64,000 bases of DNA from Lachnospiraceae bacterium (GCA_017623295.1 JAGAPK010000033.1:151860-215859), one strand, 5' to 3'. Numbered from the stretch's first letter, positions 25,017 through 34,246 are shown. The notes: generated from the letters alone by a model not told the origin. Numbers and translations: made by a program.

Positions 25017-26717
25017 ATGAAAAAGAAAGTAGTTTTATTGTTATTAACAACTATGGTAATGGGAAATGTATTAACAGGATGTGGAAATGCTACGTCTGAT
25101 GAAAGCAGTTATGTAACCAGTGAAGAAACCGGAATAGAAGAAACCGGAATAGAAGAAATCTATGCGGAGGAAGCAACTGAAGAAGCATGCGTAAGTGAGT
25201 ATGCCACAGAAGAGTACGCCGCAGATGAAGCACCGACGGAAGCTTGCAAAGAGAGAAGTACAGCAGATTGCATCATGGAAGAGAGTGCCAATCCTGCGGT
25301 TGATATCATCGGAAGTAGCGAAGAATATAATGCAATTGATGAAATGGGTTTTGTAGCGGCTTCTGTAAATCCGCTTTCTACTTTTTCGGCTGATGTGGAC
25401 ACGGCTTCTTACAGCAATCTTCGCCGAATGATAGAAGATGGTTATGCAATTGATGATATACCTGACGGTGCTGTCAGAATTGAAGAGTTACTAAATTATT
25501 TTGACTATGATTATGCACAGCCAAAGCGAGGAGAAGCTTTTGGCGTTACAACAGAAATCGCGGATTGTCCTTGGAACGAAAATACCAAGATTGCCATGAT
25601 TGGACTAAATACAAAGGATATTGATTTTGCCAAAGCCCCGGATTCTAATCTGGTATTCTTATTGGATGTATCAGGTTCCATGTATTCTGAGGATAAATTA
25701 CCGTTGTTACAACAGTCTTTTTCTATGCTGACAGAGAATCTGACGAAGAAAGATAAGGTATCTATTGTTGTCTATGCCGGTGATGACAGAGTAATTCTGG
25801 AAGGAGTAGATGGCAGTGAACAGGATGAGATTCTTGATGCCATCAATAGTCTGGAAGCTGGTGGTTCTACGGCGGGAAGCAAAGGGATTATTACGGCCTA
25901 TGAACTTGCAGAGGAATATTTTATTGAAGGTGGCAATAATCGGGTGATTCTGGCAACGGATGGGGATCTGAATGTGGGATTGACAACGGAAGAAGAACTG
26001 GAAGAATTGATTACCGAGAAAAAGGAATCCGGTGTTTATTTGTCTGTTCTTGGATTTGGAACAGAAAATATCAAAGATAATAAGATGGAAACACTGGCAG
26101 ACAAAGGCAATGGAAATTATGCTTATATTGATTCGGTAAAAGAAGCCAAAAAAGTGCTGGTTGAAGAAATGGGAGCAACTCTGATAACCGTAGCAGAGGA
26201 TGTGAAATTTCAAGTAGAGTTTAACCCGGATGTTGTGACCGGCTATCGTTTGATTGGTTATGAAAACAGACAGCTGGCAGAACAGGATTTTGTGGATGAT
26301 ACGAAGGATGCCGGAGAAGTGGGTGCAGGGCATACGGTAACTGTACTTTATGAAATTATTACAGCTGATACAGAAGCAACTTATTCCGGTACAAAATTAA
26401 AATATGCAGAAGGCAGAAAGCTGCCGAATGAGGAGTGGTTTACGGTTAATATTCGTTACAAAGAGCCGGGAGAAGCGGAAAGTGGGTTACATTCCTATCC
26501 GGTAGATAAAAAAGATTATGTAGAGGAAGCAAGTCAGGATATGCAGTTTGCTATGGCAGTTGCGGAATTTGGATTGGTAGTGAATGATAGTGATTATAAA
26601 GGCGAAGCAAACATGCGGAGTGTGATTGACCGGTTGAAAAGCATTGATACAAAATCGGATGAATATAAGGATGAATTCTGTTATTTAGTAAGAAGATTAG
26701 ACAATAATACCAATTAG
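25017..26717 (+). CDS. VWA-domain lipoprotein (YfbK-like)
   Basis: A 566-residue surface lipoprotein: signal peptide with lipobox LTGC, an acidic linker (EEIYAEEATEEACVSEYATEEY) to about residue 95, the conserved FSADVDTASYSNLRRMI segment that precedes VWA in this family, a von Willebrand A domain with intact MIDAS D217-x-S-x-S (LDVSGSM) and ATDGDLNVG, and a C-terminal domain (DUF3520-like) ending DEFCYLVRRLDNNTN. VWA domains bind protein partners through a metal ion. Its place after the sigma/anti-sigma pair suggests membership of that regulon. Confidence 0.88.
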   Translation: MKKKVVLLLLTTMVMGNVLTGCGNATSDESSYVTSEETGIEETGIEEIYAEEATEEACVSEYATEEYAADEAPTEACKERSTADCIMEESANPAVDIIGSSEEYNAIDEMGFVAASVNPLSTFSADVDTASYSNLRRMIEDGYAIDDIPDGAVRIEELLNYFDYDYAQPKRGEAFGVTTEIADCPWNENTKIAMIGLNTKDIDFAKAPDSNLVFLLDVSGSMYSEDKLPLLQQSFSMLTENLTKKDKVSIVVYAGDDRVILEGVDGSEQDEILDAINSLEAGGSTAGSKGIITAYELAEEYFIEGGNNRVILATDGDLNVGLTTEEELEELITEKKESGVYLSVLGFGTENIKDNKMETLADKGNGNYAYIDSVKEAKKVLVEEMGATLITVAEDVKFQVEFNPDVVTGYRLIGYENRQLAEQDFVDDTKDAGEVGAGHTVTVLYEIITADTEATYSGTKLKYAEGRKLPNEEWFTVNIRYKEPGEAESGLHSYPVDKKDYVEEASQDMQFAMAVAEFGLVVNDSDYKGEANMRSVIDRLKSIDTKSDEYKDEFCYLVRRLDNNTN

Positions 26718-26803
26718 CCATTGCTTTTTGACAAAATCTCTCATAGAATGTATGGAGAATATAGATACTATATTCAGAATATTTTCCAGAGGGGAGAAAA
26801 AAG

Positions 26804-27178
26804 ATGAATACAAATGCAGTAGCAGAAGCTATTTTGGCTTCCGTAGGTATTGGAACATGGCTTATTTGTCTGGCAATCAGTGTGATTACATTGATAGGAA
26901 TGTGGAAGGTTTTCGTAAAAGCAGGAAAACCGGGTTGGGCAATTTTTATTCCGTTCTACAATACTTATTGTTTATACCAGATGAGCTTTGGTAATGGCTG
27001 GTTATTTCTGTTGTGTCTTGTGCCATGCGTAAACATTGTTGTACAGATTATGATGTACTTTAAGCTGGCAAAAGCATTTGGCAAGGATATCGCATATGGA
27101 TTTGGTTTATTATTCCTGAACTGTATCTTTATGATGATTCTTGGCTTTGGTGATGCAGAATATATCGGACCACAGTAG
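26804..27178 (+). CDS. DUF5684-like small membrane protein
   Basis: A 124-residue protein with three to four hydrophobic segments. The middle motif WKVFVKAGKPGWAIFIPFYNTY, followed by YFKLAKAFGK and a C-terminal GDAEYIGPQ, is the pattern of the DUF5684 family (relatives of the signal-peptidase-like small membrane proteins). Function is not known. It lies 86 bases after the VWA gene with AGAGGGGAG before its ATG and closes the cluster before a strong terminator. Confidence 0.75.
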   Translation: MNTNAVAEAILASVGIGTWLICLAISVITLIGMWKVFVKAGKPGWAIFIPFYNTYCLYQMSFGNGWLFLLCLVPCVNIVVQIMMYFKLAKAFGKDIAYGFGLLFLNCIFMMILGFGDAEYIGPQ

Positions 27179-27204
27179 AGTTTGAGTAATCAAAAAATAA
27201 AATT

Positions 27205-27247
27205 TGCAATCATTGTAATTTTTTTAAAAACAATGATTGCATTTTTT
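27205..27247 (+). terminator. Terminator of the sigma/VWA cluster
   Basis: A perfect 12-bp stem TGCAATCATTGT/ACAATGATTGCA with a T6 tail. The -35 of the T-box promoter (TTGCAT, 27237) lies in its second arm. Confidence 0.88.
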
Positions 27248-27265
27248 GTTGTATTATGGTATACA
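27237..27265 (+). promoter_or_regulatory. Promoter of the T-box-aspS-gatCAB operon
   Basis: TTGCAT (27237-27242), 17 bases, TATACA (27260-27265) with TGG before the -10. Confidence 0.65.
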
Positions 27266-27269
27266 ATAA

Positions 27270-27562
27270 TTATAAAAAGAAATGCGTTGAAAGAGACTCG
27301 CCTTATGGGAAGCGACAGGAATACAACGTCACCGACTGAGAGCGTTGTTTGTGGAAAGTAAGGATTGGGAACACTCTGGAGCAGATTATCTGAATCATTT
27401 GTACAAATGCTAGGGTAATACGTTTTACACGCGTTAAGTGTTAGAGTGGGCAGGGCGATAAAACATCTTGATGGAGATGGCGGCTTGTCAATGCGGGTGG
27501 TACCGCGGATAAATTGATTTATCCGTCCCGGAATACAGAAAATGTATTCCGGGACTTTTTTT
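27270..27562 (+). promoter_or_regulatory. T-box riboswitch controlling aspS-gatCAB, specifier region GAAC
   Basis: A full transcription-attenuation T-box. The T-box sequence AATGCGGGTGGTACCGCGG is at 27490-27508 and the terminator (GTCCCGGAATAC/GTATTCCGGGAC, then T7) at 27525-27562. Stem I includes the AAGAGAC motif and the GAAGCGAC block. By alignment with known T-boxes, where the specifier is followed by A and a CTCTGGAGC-like closing strand, the specifier is AAC (Asn, 27370-27372). The preceding G also makes GAA (Glu) in an overlapping register. Uncharged tRNA would stabilise the antiterminator. It fills the 427-base gap before aspS. Confidence 0.93.
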
Positions 27563-27605
27563 ATGAAAAAAAGTCCCGGAAGGAAGCGAAAAGGAGACCA
27601 AAAAA

Positions 27606-29354
27606 ATGAAAACAGGAAACAGCTACAGAGACGTAACATTACAGCAGATTAGTGAACAGGACATCGGAAAAGAACTTCGAGTTGCCGGCTGGGTGGAAAA
27701 TATTCGTGATCACGGCGGCGTATCTTTCGTAGACTTACGAGATATGTACGGTGTTTTACAGGTGGTTATGCGTGACACAACTCTTTTGAATGGTTTAACC
27801 AAAGAAATGAGTGTTTCCATCGAAGGATTGATTGAAAAAAGAGATGAAGAAACCTACAACCCGAAGATACCGACAGGGACCATTGAGTTAGAAGCCCATA
27901 AGGTAGATGTTCTGGGAAAAGTATACAAACAGCTTCCTTTTGAAATTATGACTTCTAAGGAAACGAGAGAAGATGTAAGATTAAAATACCGTTATCTGGA
28001 TTTGAGAAACCAGAAGGTAAAAGACAACATTATTTTCCGTTCCAAAGTGATTGCTTATCTTCGCGAAAAAATGACAGAGATGGGTTTTCTGGAAATCCAG
28101 ACCCCGATTCTGTGTGCTTCCTCACCGGAAGGGGCCAGAGATTATATTGTTCCATCCAGAAAGTTTAAAGGGAAATTTTATGCACTACCGCAGGCACCTC
28201 AGCAGTATAAACAGCTTCTGATGGTATCCGGTTTCGATAAATATTTCCAGATTGCACCATGTTTCCGTGATGAAGATGCTCGTGCAGATCGTTCACCGGG
28301 CGAATTTTATCAGTTGGATTTTGAAATGAGTTTTGCAACACAGGAAGATGTTTTCCGCGTTGGTGAAGAAGTGTTATCTGCAACTTTTGAAAAATTTGCA
28401 CCAGAAGGTTTCGAAGTAACGAAGGCTCCATATCCGATTATCAGTTACAAGCAGGCTATGTTAGAGTTTGGCTCCGATAAACCGGATTTGAGAAACCCGC
28501 TTCGTATTATTGATTTGACGGACTTTTTCCAGAAATGTTCCTTCAAACCCTTCCATAACAGAACGGTTCGTGCAATTAAAGTGCATGCAGAAATGTCCAA
28601 AGGTTTCCACGAGAAGCTTCTGAAATTTGCAACCGATATGGGAATGGGCGGTCTTGGCTATCTGGAAGTAGAAGAAGATTTGTCTTACAAAGGCCCGATT
28701 GATAAGTTTATTCCGGATGAGTTGAAAAAAGAATTGATTGAGTTGGCAGGGCTTGCTTCCGGCGATACAATTTTCTTCATTGCCGATAAAGAAGAAAGAG
28801 CTGCATACTATGCAGGTCAGATTCGTACTGAACTTGGTGAGAAACTGGATTTAATTGAGAAGAATGCATATCGTTTCTGTTATGTAAATGATTTTCCAAT
28901 GTTTGAGTTAGACCCGGATAGCAAACAGATTGGCTTTACCCATAACCCGTTCTCTATGCCACAAGGCGGTTTGGAAGCATTACAGACGAAAGACCCGTTA
29001 GATATTCTGGCTTATCAGTACGATATCGTATGCAACGGTGTAGAACTTTCTTCTGGTGCAGTCAGAAACCATGATATGGAAATTATGGAGAAGGCTTTTG
29101 AAATTGCAGGCTATGACAAAGAAACACTGAAAAACAAGTTTGGTGCACTTTACAATGCATTCCAGTTCGGAGCACCGCCACATGCTGGAATGGCGCCGGG
29201 CGTAGACCGTATGATTATGCTTCTCCGTAACGAAGATAACATTCGTGAAGTTATTGCTTTCCCAATGAACGGAAATGCACAGGATTTGATGTGTGGCGCA
29301 CCAAATGATGTCACAGAGCAGCAGCTTAGAGAAGTGCATATTAAAATACGATAA
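27606..29354 (+). CDS. aspS: Aspartyl-tRNA synthetase, probably non-discriminating
   Basis: Class II synthetase of 582 residues in the bacterial form: N-terminal anticodon-binding OB fold (GKELRVAGWVENIRDHGGVSFVDLRD), catalytic core with FRDEDARADRSPGEFYQLD (motif 2), the GAD insertion in the middle, and GVDRMIML near the end (motif 3). Because gatCAB follows in the same operon and the leader appears to read an Asn codon, it probably charges tRNA-Asn with Asp for later amidation. That specificity is inference. GGAGACC precedes ATG 27606. Confidence 0.95.
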   Translation: MKTGNSYRDVTLQQISEQDIGKELRVAGWVENIRDHGGVSFVDLRDMYGVLQVVMRDTTLLNGLTKEMSVSIEGLIEKRDEETYNPKIPTGTIELEAHKVDVLGKVYKQLPFEIMTSKETREDVRLKYRYLDLRNQKVKDNIIFRSKVIAYLREKMTEMGFLEIQTPILCASSPEGARDYIVPSRKFKGKFYALPQAPQQYKQLLMVSGFDKYFQIAPCFRDEDARADRSPGEFYQLDFEMSFATQEDVFRVGEEVLSATFEKFAPEGFEVTKAPYPIISYKQAMLEFGSDKPDLRNPLRIIDLTDFFQKCSFKPFHNRTVRAIKVHAEMSKGFHEKLLKFATDMGMGGLGYLEVEEDLSYKGPIDKFIPDELKKELIELAGLASGDTIFFIADKEERAAYYAGQIRTELGEKLDLIEKNAYRFCYVNDFPMFELDPDSKQIGFTHNPFSMPQGGLEALQTKDPLDILAYQYDIVCNGVELSSGAVRNHDMEIMEKAFEIAGYDKETLKNKFGALYNAFQFGAPPHAGMAPGVDRMIMLLRNEDNIREVIAFPMNGNAQDLMCGAPNDVTEQQLREVHIKIR

Positions 29355-29410
29355 TATAGGATGTGTGGGGACACTTTAGCACACATCTGGTTGTAAATAT
29401 GGAGGAGAAT

Positions 29411-29704
29411 ATGGCAAATATTATTAGTGATGAAACAATTGAATATGTCGGTATTCTTGCAAAGCTTGAACTTTCGGATGAACAGAAGGAACAGGCGAAA
29501 AAAGATATGGGCAGAATGCTAGATTATATTGATAAATTAGGCGAACTTGACACCGAAGGCGTAGAACCGATGTCACATGTATTTCCGGTACAGAATGTTT
29601 TCCGGGAGGATGTTATAACAAACTCTGACACAAGGGAAGAGTTGCTTGTAAATGCACCGGAAGAAAAAGATGGAATGTTTATGGTTCCACGTACTTTTGA
29701 GTAA
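29411..29704 (+). CDS. gatC: Aspartyl/glutamyl-tRNA amidotransferase subunit C
   Basis: A 97-residue belt subunit that wraps around GatA and GatB. Family features are [16 protein letters not shown] at the start, [22 protein letters not shown] in the middle and the terminal MVPRTFE. ATG 29411 is chosen because GGAGGAG lies before it. It starts 56 bases after aspS and 12 before gatA. Confidence 0.95.
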   Translation: MANIISDETIEYVGILAKLELSDEQKEQAKKDMGRMLDYIDKLGELDTEGVEPMSHVFPVQNVFREDVITNSDTREELLVNAPEEKDGMFMVPRTFE

Positions 29705-29716
29705 GGAGGCAGACAG

Positions 29717-31183
29717 ATGAGTCTACTGGATATGACTGCGGTAGAGCTTGCCGCAGCAATTAAAGCAGGAAAAACAACGGCAGTGGAAGCAACCAAAGAA
29801 GTGCTTGCACAGATAGAGGCAAAAGAACAACTCTATCACTGCTATGTAACATTGGATAAAGAAGCAGCACTGGCACAGGCAGAGGCGGTGCAGGCAAAGA
29901 TAGAAGCCGGGGAACTGACCGGACCACTTGCAGGTGTACCGGTGGCAATTAAGGATAATATGTGTACAGAAGGCATGTTGACCACTTGCTCTTCCAAGAT
30001 ACTTGGTAATTTTGTTCCGACTTTTTCGGCAGAAGCTGTATTGAATTTGCAGAAAGCGGGAGCAATTATTCTTGGCAAAACGAACATGGATGAATTTGCG
30101 ATGGGTTCCACCACAGAAACTTCTGCTTATGGGGAGACAAAGAATCCTTGGAACCCGGAGCATGTACCGGGTGGTTCTTCCGGCGGTTCTGCAGCAGCGG
30201 TGGCGGCAGAAGAATGTTTTTATGCTCTTGGTTCTGATACAGGTGGTTCCATCAGACAACCGGCATCCTTCTGCGGTGTCGTTGGCATGAAACCAACTTA
30301 TGGAACGGTATCCCGTTACGGCTTGATTGCATATGGCTCTTCTTTGGATCAGATTGGGCCACTTGCCAAAGATGTAACGGATTGTGCAACGATTCTGGAA
30401 GTGATTGCTTCCCATGATACCAAGGATTCCACATCCGTAGAAAGACAGGATACAGATTTTACGAAAGCTTTGGTGGAGGATGTCAAAGGAATGCGTATTG
30501 GTATTCCAAATGACTATTTTGGAGAAGGTCTGGATGAAGAGGTAAAAAGCGCTGTATTACAGGCAGCAAAAGTATTGGGAGAAAAAGGTGCGATTATTGA
30601 ATACTTCGATTTGAGTCTGGTGGATTATGCGATTCCTACCTATTATACAATTGCAGCAGCAGAAGCAAGCTCTAATCTGGAACGTTTTGATGGGATTAAA
30701 TATGGCTACCGCACAGAAGATTATGCCGGACTCCATAATATGTATAAAAAATCCCGCTCCGAAGGCTTTGGCGAGGAAGTAAAACGCCGTATTATGCTTG
30801 GTTCTTTTGTATTAAGCTCAGGATACTATGATGCTTATTACCTGAAAGCTTTAAGAGTAAAAGCCTTGATTAAGAAAGCTTTTGACGAAGCATTTGCGAA
30901 ATATGACGTGATTTTGGGACCGGTAGCACCGACAACAGCACCGAAGCTTGGCGAGAGCCTTGCAGACCCGATTCAGATGTATTTAGGCGATATTTATACC
31001 ATTGCAGTGAATTTAGCGGGTCTTCCGGGCATCAGTCTCCCATGTGGAAAAGACAGCAAAGGTCTTCCGATTGGTTTGCAACTGATTGGTGACTGCTTCC
31101 AGGAGAAAAAATTGATTCAGACAGCATATACTTATGAAAAGGCTCGTGGAGAGTTTCCTATGGCAGCAAAGGAGGTGTGCTAA
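29717..31183 (+). CDS. gatA: Aspartyl/glutamyl-tRNA amidotransferase subunit A
   Basis: Amidase-signature subunit of 488 residues that frees ammonia from glutamine. The Ser-cisSer-Lys triad is complete: K79 (VAIKDNMC), S154 (GGSSGGSAAA) and S178 (DTGGSIRQPA), the same numbering as the S. aureus enzyme. TAAGGAGGC gives the ribosome site. It works in the GatCAB complex to convert Asp-tRNA-Asn (and Glu-tRNA-Gln) to the amides. Confidence 0.97.
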   Translation: MSLLDMTAVELAAAIKAGKTTAVEATKEVLAQIEAKEQLYHCYVTLDKEAALAQAEAVQAKIEAGELTGPLAGVPVAIKDNMCTEGMLTTCSSKILGNFVPTFSAEAVLNLQKAGAIILGKTNMDEFAMGSTTETSAYGETKNPWNPEHVPGGSSGGSAAAVAAEECFYALGSDTGGSIRQPASFCGVVGMKPTYGTVSRYGLIAYGSSLDQIGPLAKDVTDCATILEVIASHDTKDSTSVERQDTDFTKALVEDVKGMRIGIPNDYFGEGLDEEVKSAVLQAAKVLGEKGAIIEYFDLSLVDYAIPTYYTIAAAEASSNLERFDGIKYGYRTEDYAGLHNMYKKSRSEGFGEEVKRRIMLGSFVLSSGYYDAYYLKALRVKALIKKAFDEAFAKYDVILGPVAPTTAPKLGESLADPIQMYLGDIYTIAVNLAGLPGISLPCGKDSKGLPIGLQLIGDCFQEKKLIQTAYTYEKARGEFPMAAKEVC

Positions 31184-31184
31184 G

Positions 31185-32618
31185 ATGGCAAAAGAATATG
31201 AAACAGTCATTGGGCTGGAAGTTCATGTAGAACTTGCAACTAAGACAAAAATTTTCTGTGGTTGTTCTACTGCTTTCGGCGCAGCACCGAATACACAGAC
31301 CTGTCCGGTATGTACCGGTATGCCGGGTTCTTTGCCGGTACTTAACAAACAGGTATTGGAATATGCAATTGCAGTTGGTCTTGCAACGAACTGCGATATT
31401 ACCAGATACAGCAAGTTTGACAGAAAAAATTATTTTTATCCGGATAACCCACAGAACTATCAGATTTCCCAGTTATATCTGCCAATATGCCGAAATGGCG
31501 GCGTAGAGATTGAAACCGAAGACGGTGGAAAGAAAGTTGTTGGTATTCATGAAATTCATATGGAAGAAGATGCCGGAAAACTGATTCATGATGAGTGGGA
31601 AGATTGTTCTTTAGTTGACTATAACCGTTCCGGTGTACCATTAATTGAAATTGTTTCGGAGCCGGATATGCGCAGTGCAGAAGAAGTTATTGCATACCTT
31701 GAAAAGCTTCGGCTGATCATTCAGTATCTTGGGGCTTCTGACTGTAAGTTGCAAGAGGGTTCTATGAGAGCCGATGTCAATCTTTCTGTCAGAGAAGTTG
31801 GCGCAGCAGAATTTGGAACCAGAACTGAGATGAAGAATCTGAACTCTTTCAAGGCGATTGCCAGAGCAATTGAGGGCGAAAGAGAACGACAGATTGATTT
31901 GATTGAAGCGGGTAAAGTGGTTGTGCAGGAAACCAGAAGATGGGATGATGCAAAAGGCGAATCCTATCCTATGCGAAGCAAAGAGGATGCACAGGATTAT
32001 CGTTACTTCCCTGACCCGGATCTTGTTCCGATTGTAGTAAGCGATGAGATGTTAGAGAAAATTAAGGCAAATCAGCCCGAATTCCGTACAGAAAAAATGG
32101 CCCGCTACAAAGAAGAATATGATATTCCGGATTATGATATTGATATTATTACAAACTCTAAGCATATGGCAGATTTGTTTGAAGCAACGGTAGCTATCTG
32201 CAACCAGCCCAAGAAGGTTTCTAACTGGTTGATGGGTGAAACCATGCGTCTTATGAAAGAGAAAGAAGTAGATGTAGAAGATTTGCATTTTTCACCGGAA
32301 AATCTTGCCAAACTGATTGCGTTAGTGGATAGCAAAGCCATTAACAGTTCGGTTGCCAAGGAAGTGTTTGAAGTCATGTTTGAAGAGGATGTTGATCCGG
32401 AGAAATATGTGGAAGAGAAGGGCCTTAAAACGGTAAATGATGAAGGCGCACTTCGTAAAACAATTGAGGAAGTAATTGCAAATAATCCACAATCCGTAGA
32501 GGATTATCGCAATGGTAAAGAAAAAGCCATCGGTTTCCTGGTCGGTCAGACCATGAAAGCAATGAAAGGTAAAGCTGACCCTGGAATGATAAATCAAATT
32601 CTGAAAGAATTATTATAG
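31185..32618 (+). CDS. gatB: Aspartyl/glutamyl-tRNA amidotransferase subunit B
   Basis: The kinase/transamidase subunit, 477 residues. It opens ETVIGLEVHVEL and has the zinc ligands CGC...CPVC (near residues 25-45), the EIHMEEDAGK and YNRSGVPLIEIVSEPD motifs of the phosphorylation site, and a C-terminal YqeY-like helical tail ending PGMINQILKELL that holds the tRNA elbow. ATG 31185 follows the gatA stop by one base, with AAAGGAGG inside the gatA end, so translation is coupled. Confidence 0.97.
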   Translation: MAKEYETVIGLEVHVELATKTKIFCGCSTAFGAAPNTQTCPVCTGMPGSLPVLNKQVLEYAIAVGLATNCDITRYSKFDRKNYFYPDNPQNYQISQLYLPICRNGGVEIETEDGGKKVVGIHEIHMEEDAGKLIHDEWEDCSLVDYNRSGVPLIEIVSEPDMRSAEEVIAYLEKLRLIIQYLGASDCKLQEGSMRADVNLSVREVGAAEFGTRTEMKNLNSFKAIARAIEGERERQIDLIEAGKVVVQETRRWDDAKGESYPMRSKEDAQDYRYFPDPDLVPIVVSDEMLEKIKANQPEFRTEKMARYKEEYDIPDYDIDIITNSKHMADLFEATVAICNQPKKVSNWLMGETMRLMKEKEVDVEDLHFSPENLAKLIALVDSKAINSSVAKEVFEVMFEEDVDPEKYVEEKGLKTVNDEGALRKTIEEVIANNPQSVEDYRNGKEKAIGFLVGQTMKAMKGKADPGMINQILKELL

Positions 32619-32660
32619 GAATTACAATAAGAATTATTATTAAGAAGCATATAATAAGAA

Positions 32661-32692
32661 AACAGGGACAGTTCATTGTGACTGTCCCTGTT
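32661..32692. terminator. Bidirectional terminator between gatB and the opposing gene
   Basis: Perfect 12-bp stem AACAGGGACAGT/ACTGTCCCTGTT. On the minus strand it is followed by TTTTCTTATTAT, on the plus strand by a short T run, so it serves both convergent genes. Confidence 0.8.
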
Positions 32693-32702
32693 TGCATAAA
32701 AA

Positions 32703-33509
32703 TTATTCTTCAATAAATTCTAAAAAGGATAATACGGTTTCAACTCGTGTAGAAGAAACCGGTATTCCCAGAATTGCTTCTGACTGATATCCTTGATAGG
32801 TAACACCGTTCTCTTCCAGATAATCATAGCATCCGGTAGCCATGATTTTGTTGTCCTTAGGAAGATAGATGCCTACAACAACCGGTTTTTCCATAGTAGA
32901 AGGGTCGCTGTGATCGATTACATAGTCAGCCGGATTTGCGATTTCTTCTGCATTATAAATTTTGTCATCATCCATATCAGTAAAGGTTGCAGCATCTGTA
33001 TAATAGAAGTAGTCCTGGTATTTTGTGAGAACTTCCTCCGGGAGAACTTCTTCCAGATTCATCAAATATTCATATTGTGCATAGCTTTCAAAATTTTCTG
33101 TATCGGCAATAATAACGTCGATAGTGCCGGATTGGAGCATAGCAAGCAGCTTGTCCATATTAGCAAGTGCATATTCGCTGGTATCATCATCAGTGAATAC
33201 CATAGAAGTATCAATATATGCCTGATATTCTTCTGTATCGATTCCGGCATACTGCTCGAACTCAGATCCCCATTGATTGTCTTGCAGAAGACTGTAATCA
33301 GCATTAATCATGGTAGCATAGAATGCATAATCTCTACTTGTAACATATTGATGAACAAACATAATAACGACAGCAATAACCGCAATCGTTACAATAGTAT
33401 GTACTTTATAATAATACCAGAAATAAGCAAGCTTCCCTTTTGCAGACATATCTTTGGTTTTCTGTTTTTGTTCTTTGATTTCTTCGTGAATTGATGAATG
33501 AGCTGACAT
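32703..33509 (-). CDS. Membrane-anchored exported protein of unknown function
   Basis: A 268-residue protein with a basic cytoplasmic N-terminus (EEIKEQKQKTKDMSAKGKLAYFWYYYKVH), one transmembrane helix (about residues 37-55) and an acidic exported domain. The latter holds VDVIIADTENFESYAQYEYLMNLEEVL, which recalls the ligand-cleft region of solute-binding proteins, and the end VSSTRVETVLSFLEFI. It may be a tethered binding domain, but this is a guess from pattern. AGGAGG precedes the ATG, and a strong divergent promoter drives it. Confidence 0.75.
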   Translation of the reverse strand: MSAHSSIHEEIKEQKQKTKDMSAKGKLAYFWYYYKVHTIVTIAVIAVVIMFVHQYVTSRDYAFYATMINADYSLLQDNQWGSEFEQYAGIDTEEYQAYIDTSMVFTDDDTSEYALANMDKLLAMLQSGTIDVIIADTENFESYAQYEYLMNLEEVLPEEVLTKYQDYFYYTDAATFTDMDDDKIYNAEEIANPADYVIDHSDPSTMEKPVVVGIYLPKDNKIMATGCYDYLEENGVTYQGYQSEAILGIPVSSTRVETVLSFLEFIEE

Positions 33510-33549
33510 GCTTGTCCTCCTGCCTGTTGCATTTTAATTTCTAAGAAGT

Positions 33550-33578
33550 ATCATACTTTTTTGGACATATGATGTCAA
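33550..33578 (-). promoter_or_regulatory. Promoter of the minus-strand anchored protein
   Basis: On the minus strand TTGACA (33578-33573), 17 bases, TATGAT (33555-33550): near-consensus sigma-A. Confidence 0.8.
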
Positions 33579-33627
33579 TGAAGTAACAATGTAATATTTG
33601 TAAAAAAAGAATAAATTTTACATTCGC

Positions 33628-33656
33628 TTGAAACTTTTCCAAAATTGTTATATGAT
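33628..33656 (+). promoter_or_regulatory. Promoter of the DUF6106-like gene
   Basis: TTGAAA (33628-33633), 17 bases, TATGAT (33651-33656), in the 222-base divergent gap. Confidence 0.8.
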
Positions 33657-33731
33657 ATCTTCATATACTCTTTCTACATATCAGAAAGGGTATTTGGGGA
33701 GTATGTGAGCAGATGGAGGAAGAAGTAAATT

Positions 33732-34229
33732 ATGGTTAGTGAAACTTATGTAGAATGTCTTGTTGCGAAGAAGCCGAATTTTGGAACACGGTTATTAAAA
33801 ACTTTGCTCATTATGCTTACTGTTTGTTTTGTATTGATTGGTATGCTTTTTGCACCGGGATTCTTAATTGCTATTGTGACAGGAATTGGAGCTTATTTTG
33901 CTTATATGAATGCAGATATTGAATATGAGTATCTGTATCTGGACAAAGAGATTACCATAGACAAAGTTATGGCAAAGAGCAAGAGAAAGAAAGCAGCAAC
34001 GTATGATATCAATCATATGGATATTCTTGCACCTGTAAACTCTCATCGTTTAGATTCTTATAAGAATCGTAATGGTAAAATTGCGGACTACAGTTCAGGA
34101 ACTGTTGAACAGCCGGACAAGAGATATATGATGGTTTTAGATGGTGAAGTGAGGGTTATTTTTGAGCCAAATGAAGAAATGATTAAAGCAATTCAGACAA
34201 TTGCACCGCGTAAAGTATTTAACGACTAA
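33732..34229 (+). CDS. DUF6106-like small membrane protein
   Basis: A 165-residue protein: short cytoplasmic N-terminus, two hydrophobic segments (about 24-60, LIMLTVCFVLIGMLFAPGFLIAIVTG region), then a soluble domain with YLDKEITIDKVMAKSKRKK and a terminal MVLDGEVRVIFEPNEEMIKAIQ. This layout is common in Lachnospiraceae and matches my memory of the DUF6106 family. The role is unknown; the domain resembles PH-like membrane-associated folds. It has its own promoter and terminator. Confidence 0.7.
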   Translation: MVSETYVECLVAKKPNFGTRLLKTLLIMLTVCFVLIGMLFAPGFLIAIVTGIGAYFAYMNADIEYEYLYLDKEITIDKVMAKSKRKKAATYDINHMDILAPVNSHRLDSYKNRNGKIADYSSGTVEQPDKRYMMVLDGEVRVIFEPNEEMIKAIQTIAPRKVFND

Positions 34230-34246
34230 TTTGTGAAAGTTATTTT

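Noticed and set aside
27313-27315. GAC as the T-box specifier for Asp
   Set aside because: This GAC is in the GAAGCGAC block that aligns with the middle of stem I in other T-boxes (the same GCGAC occurs in Gly T-boxes); the specifier position aligns with 27370-27372.
29723-30415. 230-codon frame antisense to gatA
   Set aside because: gatA has a complete catalytic triad and family length; the antisense frame shows no family features.
32793-33494. 233-codon plus-strand frame opposite the anchored-protein gene
   Set aside because: The minus-strand gene has a strong promoter, AGGAGG site and transmembrane topology; the plus-strand frame is a complement artefact rich in Ile, Cys and Phe.
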